A stretch of DNA of 64,000 nt. Origin: an uncultured Methanomassiliicoccales archaeon (GTDB lineage: Archaea; Thermoplasmatota; Thermoplasmata; Methanomassiliicoccales; Methanomethylophilaceae). The notes beneath the pieces were generated by a model that saw only the letters and a list, made by a program, of their open reading frames with translations, was not told the DNA's origin and did no database searches. The stretch lies in assembly GCA_949292635.1 (NCBI GenBank), contig CASEZY010000003.1, positions 96,488 to 160,487 of the forward strand. Reading direction: 5' to 3'. A program made the translations under genes and the position numbers. This document shows, piece after piece, positions 61,012 to 64,000 of this stretch. The number at the start of each line of letters is the position of its first letter. Position 1 is the stretch's first letter.

Positions 61012-62805
61012 GTGGGTTTGGATGGGGAGGACAGTTATGCCGCGGTCGGAGATCCGTTCACCGCTACGAATGATGAAGGCATTGATATCGAATACAGGAT
61101 ACTGACCGAAGGCACCGGTACGGAGAACGGCACCGTGCAGGTCGGCATAGGCGTACTTGACTATACCGCTGTCGATGAAGCGGTGACATCCGTCAAGATA
61201 CCGGCGACGGTGGTGACATCCAATGGAAAGACCTATGATGTGACCGCTATTGGAAAATATGCGTTCTACGAATGCTCTAAGCTTAAGGAAGTGACCATAC
61301 CCAGCAGCGTGAAAACCATCGGAACTGATGCGTTCTCCGAATGTTCTTCCCTGACCTCGATTAACGTAGAAGAAGGCAATGCCTATTTTGCCTCTAAGGG
61401 CGGGGTCCTGTTCAATAAGGACGAGACTACGCTGAGACGGTTCCCTGAAGGCAGAGGAGGGTCGTACAGAATACCGAAAGATGTAACCTTTGTTCATATG
61501 GATGCATTCCACGGATGCTCTTCCCTGACCTGGATTGACGTAGAAGAAGGCAATGCCTATTTTGCCTCTAAGGGCGGGGTCCTGTGCAATAAGGACAAGA
61601 CTATGCTGATACGATTCCCTGAAGGCAAAGGAGGGTCGTACATCATACCCAGCAGCGTGACCTCCATTACGGAAGGTGTGTTCTACGAATGCTCTAAGCT
61701 TGAGGAAGTGACCATACCCAGCAGCGTGAAAACCATCGGAAACCATGCGTTCGAAGGGTGTACAGCACTCAAGAAGGTGACCATACCCAGCAGTGTGGAA
61801 GCCATCGGGGATAGTGCGTTCTTCGGATGTACCGCGTTAGAGAGCACGCTCATACCAAGCGGGGTTGAGTTAGTAGGCAATGCATTCAATGGTGTCTGTA
61901 ATGGTGATGCTGCGACTCCAGGTGGGATTGTCGGACATGACATGCGTGATGTAAGCGGTCAGGTTGCTACCTGCACCAATGCCGGATACGACGGCTACAA
62001 AAAATGTCAGAGAGACTGCGGATACTTCACGGGCATGGATGGTGTAGAGATAGCCGATCTCAACTCCTGGAAGTCCGAAGGCGGTGACGGATACATCCCC
62101 GCTCAAGGACATGATATGCAGCTAGTAAGAGGCAAGGATGCCACATGCACCGAATCGGGACACAAATCGTACTACCAGTGCGGAAACTGCAAAAATTACT
62201 TTGAGCGTTCTGATGGCACTGGCTTGATTTATAATATCGTTGCTTGGAAGTCCGAAGGCGGTGGCGGATATATTCCCGCGCTCGGACATGACATGCGTGA
62301 CGTAAGCGGTCAGGTTGCTACCTGCACCAATGCCGGATACGACGGCTACAAAAAATGTCAGAGAGACTGCGGATACTTCACGGACATGGATGGTGTAGAG
62401 ATAGCCGATCTCAACTCCTGGAAGTCCGAAGGCGGTGACGGATACATCCCCGCGCTCGGACATAAGATGACCTCCTTCAGCAAGGATGCCACATGCACCG
62501 AATCAGGACACAAATCGTACTACCAGTGCGGAAACTGCAATAAGTGCTTCGAGGACACCGAAGGTGGCATCGTGATCGATGATCCGGATTCCTGGAAGTC
62601 CGAAGGCGGTGACGGATATATTCCCGCATCCGGGCATGCCTTCGATGACGAATACGATGCGGACTGCAACAACGGTTGCGGATACGTCAGGGAGGTGCCG
62701 AATCCCCCGAAGGATGACAACACGATGCTGTTCGTCGGCATAGGCGCTGTCGTCGTCATCATAGCGGCAGCAGGGGCGTTCCTGTTCATCCGCGGAAGGA
62801 GCTGA
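61012..62805 (+). CDS. LRR (BspA-like) cell-surface protein with C-terminal membrane anchor
   Basis: 597 residues from the first GTG in the open frame. The biological start is probably ATG 60909, joined through the C run, because the codons just before 61012 encode IKALVLALLVLTAGAVLVVG, a signal peptide. Residues about 60-300 hold LRR_5 repeats (KLKEVTIPSSVKTIGTDAF and relatives). Residues about 310-560 are four cysteine-rich modules (ATCTNAGYDGYKKCQRDCGY; ATCTESGHKSYYQCGNC), each ending in WKSEGGDGYIPA. The end is a membrane helix and RGRS. Such proteins are surface adhesins in gut microbes, including gut methanogens. Confidence 0.85.
   Translation: MGLDGEDSYAAVGDPFTATNDEGIDIEYRILTEGTGTENGTVQVGIGVLDYTAVDEAVTSVKIPATVVTSNGKTYDVTAIGKYAFYECSKLKEVTIPSSVKTIGTDAFSECSSLTSINVEEGNAYFASKGGVLFNKDETTLRRFPEGRGGSYRIPKDVTFVHMDAFHGCSSLTWIDVEEGNAYFASKGGVLCNKDKTMLIRFPEGKGGSYIIPSSVTSITEGVFYECSKLEEVTIPSSVKTIGNHAFEGCTALKKVTIPSSVEAIGDSAFFGCTALESTLIPSGVELVGNAFNGVCNGDAATPGGIVGHDMRDVSGQVATCTNAGYDGYKKCQRDCGYFTGMDGVEIADLNSWKSEGGDGYIPAQGHDMQLVRGKDATCTESGHKSYYQCGNCKNYFERSDGTGLIYNIVAWKSEGGGGYIPALGHDMRDVSGQVATCTNAGYDGYKKCQRDCGYFTDMDGVEIADLNSWKSEGGDGYIPALGHKMTSFSKDATCTESGHKSYYQCGNCNKCFEDTEGGIVIDDPDSWKSEGGDGYIPASGHAFDDEYDADCNNGCGYVREVPNPPKDDNTMLFVGIGAVVVIIAAAGAFLFIRGRS
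61932..62102 (+). repeat. Intragenic direct repeat, first copy
   Basis: A 171-bp stretch encoding one cysteine-rich module recurs 351 bases later (62283-62453) with only two differences that I see. The near identity at the DNA level suggests recent duplication or gene conversion within the surface-protein gene. Confidence 0.85.
62283..62453 (+). repeat. Intragenic direct repeat, second copy
   Basis: Second copy of the module at 61932-62102; the differences are a T/C in GATGTAAG against GACGTAAG and a G/A in the GGCATGG region (Gly to Asp). Confidence 0.85.
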
Positions 62806-62814
62806 ACCGTAAAC

Positions 62815-62843
62815 GAGGCCTTCGGGCCTCTTCTCTATTTTTC
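62815..62843 (+). terminator. Terminator of the LRR surface-protein gene
   Basis: GAGGCC-TTCG-GGCCTC is a perfect 6-bp stem with a stable tetraloop, nine bases after the stop codon, followed by TTCTCTATTTTT. Confidence 0.75.
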
Positions 62844-62912
62844 CGAAGATGTCCCTGGAATCTGATTGGAAGAGATCTGTCGCAACCGGATCATAATATC
62901 CGGACGTCATGA

Positions 62913-63101
62913 TCAAATACTCTTGCCGTTCTTCCTCCTGACGATCTCGTTGTTATGCCGTATGTATGTTTCGGACGGCCTGTTCTTATCATTTACACGG
63001 ATACGGTAGTATCGGGCTATGGCGTTCCCATAGAGGTCTGAGTCTATTGATTTTTCAAGCGATTCGATATAGTTGGCATTGTTGTCAGCATTCATAGTCA
63101 T
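62913..63101 (-). CDS. Small hypothetical protein
   Basis: About 62 residues from ATG 63101 (MTMNADNNANYIESLEKS), ending in a basic tail RRKNGKSI. Longer in-frame starts exist (63209, 63344) but overlap the recombinase relic. Composition is protein-like and charged, AT-richer than nearby genes. Not recognised and may be part of the degraded integrated element. Confidence 0.3.
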   Translation of the reverse strand: MTMNADNNANYIESLEKSIDSDLYGNAIARYYRIRVNDKNRPSETYIRHNNEIVRRKNGKSI

Positions 63102-63186
63102 GGTGTCTGTCAAATAGCCCGTCATGCAGCCTGTTGAGGCATAGTGTGTTGTGGATATCGATTCCCACATGCAGTTCGCAGTCGTA

Positions 63187-63704
63187 CCAGGCTTTATGTG
63201 GCTGGTCATGAGGATCCTTGGTACCGGCGCCCGCAACAAGGAGATGCGATTCGCGGAGGTTAAGGACACAGACACCAACCGCTGTTCGACATAATGCACG
63301 TGAAGGGGGAGGGGACGTACGGCTTCGAAAGGACCGTCCCCCATCCCTCCGGACGTCCGTCCGATCCTTGCTACCTATTTTCTGGTTCGCCAGAAGTGGC
63401 TGGCAGATCGCGGGTGCGATTCACCAGCGCTTTTTGTAAATCCGGGGAAGGGTTCCGACTTCCTTTCCGGCAACGGGATCAGGAAGATCAAGGATATCGT
63501 GCAGGACGATCTCCAGATAAGGTTCGACCTCCGGGAGTGCCGGAGGACGTTCGGCCAGAGGTATCTGGACAGCGATCTCGATGTCGAATCGACAAGCGTC
63601 CAGATGGGGCATTCGTCCACCAGGACCACCGAGAGCTTCTACGGCAGGAGAAGAATGAGCATGCGATCGAGAAGGCCCTGAGGGTCCTCGGAGAATTGCA
63701 TTAA
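63187..63704 (+). pseudogene. Tyrosine recombinase (integrase) catalytic domain, multiple frameshifts
   Basis: Pieces in three frames form one integrase domain in order: LGTGARNKEMRFAEVKD (first catalytic arginine), HVKGEGTYGFERTVP, VRPILATYFLVRQKWLAD, RFDLRECRRTFGQRYLD (second arginine), QMGHSSTRTTESFYGRRR (histidine and nucleophile tyrosine) and NEHAIEKALRVLGELH before the stop at 63704. At least three frame changes occur, and the N-terminal arm-binding domain is not seen. It lies 63 bases from the 3' end of tRNA-Ala, a usual target of such enzymes, so an element probably integrated here once. Confidence 0.75.
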
Positions 63705-63767
63705 AGGAAATACTAAGGTGCGGACAGCGCTCGATTCACCAATCTCACGTGCTGGATGGGTTAAAAG

Positions 63768-63844
63768 TGGTGGACAAGGCGAGATTCGAACTCGCGACTT
63801 CTGCCTTGCGAAGGCAGCGATCTACCGGGCTGATCTACTTGCCC
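63768..63844 (-). tRNA. tRNA-Ala (anticodon CGC)
   Basis: A 77-base cloverleaf on the - strand: acceptor GGGCAAG/CTTGTCC with the alanine identity pair G3-U70, anticodon stem CTGCC/GGCAG with loop TTCGCAA, T arm GCGAG-TTCGAAT-CTCGC, discriminator A and encoded CCA followed by CTTTT. The anticodon CGC reads GCG. Confidence 0.95.
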
Positions 63845-63879
63845 ATAAGTATCCGGTGGGACCCCCTATTTCGGTTCTG

Positions 63880-63887
63880 AATATAAA
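63880..63887 (-). promoter_or_regulatory. TATA-like element of tRNA-Ala
   Basis: TTTATATT on the - strand lies about 36-43 bases before the first tRNA base. The rest of 63845-64000 has no gene I can support; its last 30 bases are almost pure A/T. Confidence 0.5.
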
Positions 63888-64000
63888 GGTTGGTTTCCCC
63901 CGGGCTTTGTCGAATAAATAATTCCGAGGCTTTGTGGACCGGATGCGGACGACCGAGGGGGGATCTCCGCGCGTTTTTATTTTAATATTTAATTATAATT

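Overview
The window looks like a chromosomal segment of a methanogenic archaeon, most likely a Methanomassiliicoccales (Thermoplasmatota) relative. That placement is inference. It rests on archaeal lipid genes (geranylgeranyl reductase, UbiA-type prenyltransferase), an anaerobic cobalamin pathway with CbiMNQO cobalt uptake, TATA-like promoters, CCA-encoding tRNA genes and the GC-rich coding style. Some genes are visibly AT-richer (cas9/cas1/cas2/csn2, the Fic gene) and look transferred.

1-19.7 kb is a defence island. A type I-C effector operon (cas3-cas5c-cas8c, running off the left edge) is followed by a degenerate transposase. Next comes an unfamiliar cluster: an N-terminal HEPN domain fused to an SF1 helicase, two CARF-winged-helix regulators placed tail to tail, an Hsp70-like ATPase and a zinc-ribbon/coiled-coil/GrpE-like protein. 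Beside it lies a complete type II-A locus: a 20-repeat array, csn2, cas2, cas1, a full-length cas9 and a recognisable tracrRNA divergent from cas9. The leader-end motif and the first repeat overlap the 3' end of csn2.

19.9-24.8 kb holds a D-aminoacylase-type amidohydrolase, a DEAD-box RNA helicase, an archaeal DUF234-type ATPase and two tRNA-Gly genes. 24.9-33.9 kb is a translationally coupled tetrapyrrole operon (precorrin-2 dehydrogenase, hemA, hemB, hemL, hemC, cobA, hemD) ending in a geranylgeranyl reductase, met by a convergent prenyltransferase. It takes glutamyl-tRNA to precorrin-2. 33.9-45.0 kb carries the cobalamin ring genes (cbiA, a CbiJ-CbiE-CbiT fusion, cbiG, cbiD, and divergently cbiH, cbiC) and the cobalt ECF transporter cbiMNQOO.

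45.0-57.1 kb is accessory metabolism: a 12-bp minisatellite before a Fic gene, an alpha/beta hydrolase, an ArsR regulator with two matching palindromic operators and a heavy-metal P-type ATPase, an MFS transporter, a DUF368 protein, an aldo/keto reductase, an Rrf2 regulator, a frameshifted HD gene, nicotinate phosphoribosyltransferase and an AGCS symporter. 57.2-64 kb is a plastic region: a ferredoxin/flavin-protein/HxlR cluster, a DUF4143-type ATPase flanked by direct repeats, remnants of surface proteins, an LRR surface protein whose signal peptide is split from its start codon by a run of nine C, and a tyrosine-recombinase relic next to tRNA-Ala. Several frame breaks in this last part coincide with G or C runs, so sequencing error and true gene decay cannot be told apart from the sequence alone.
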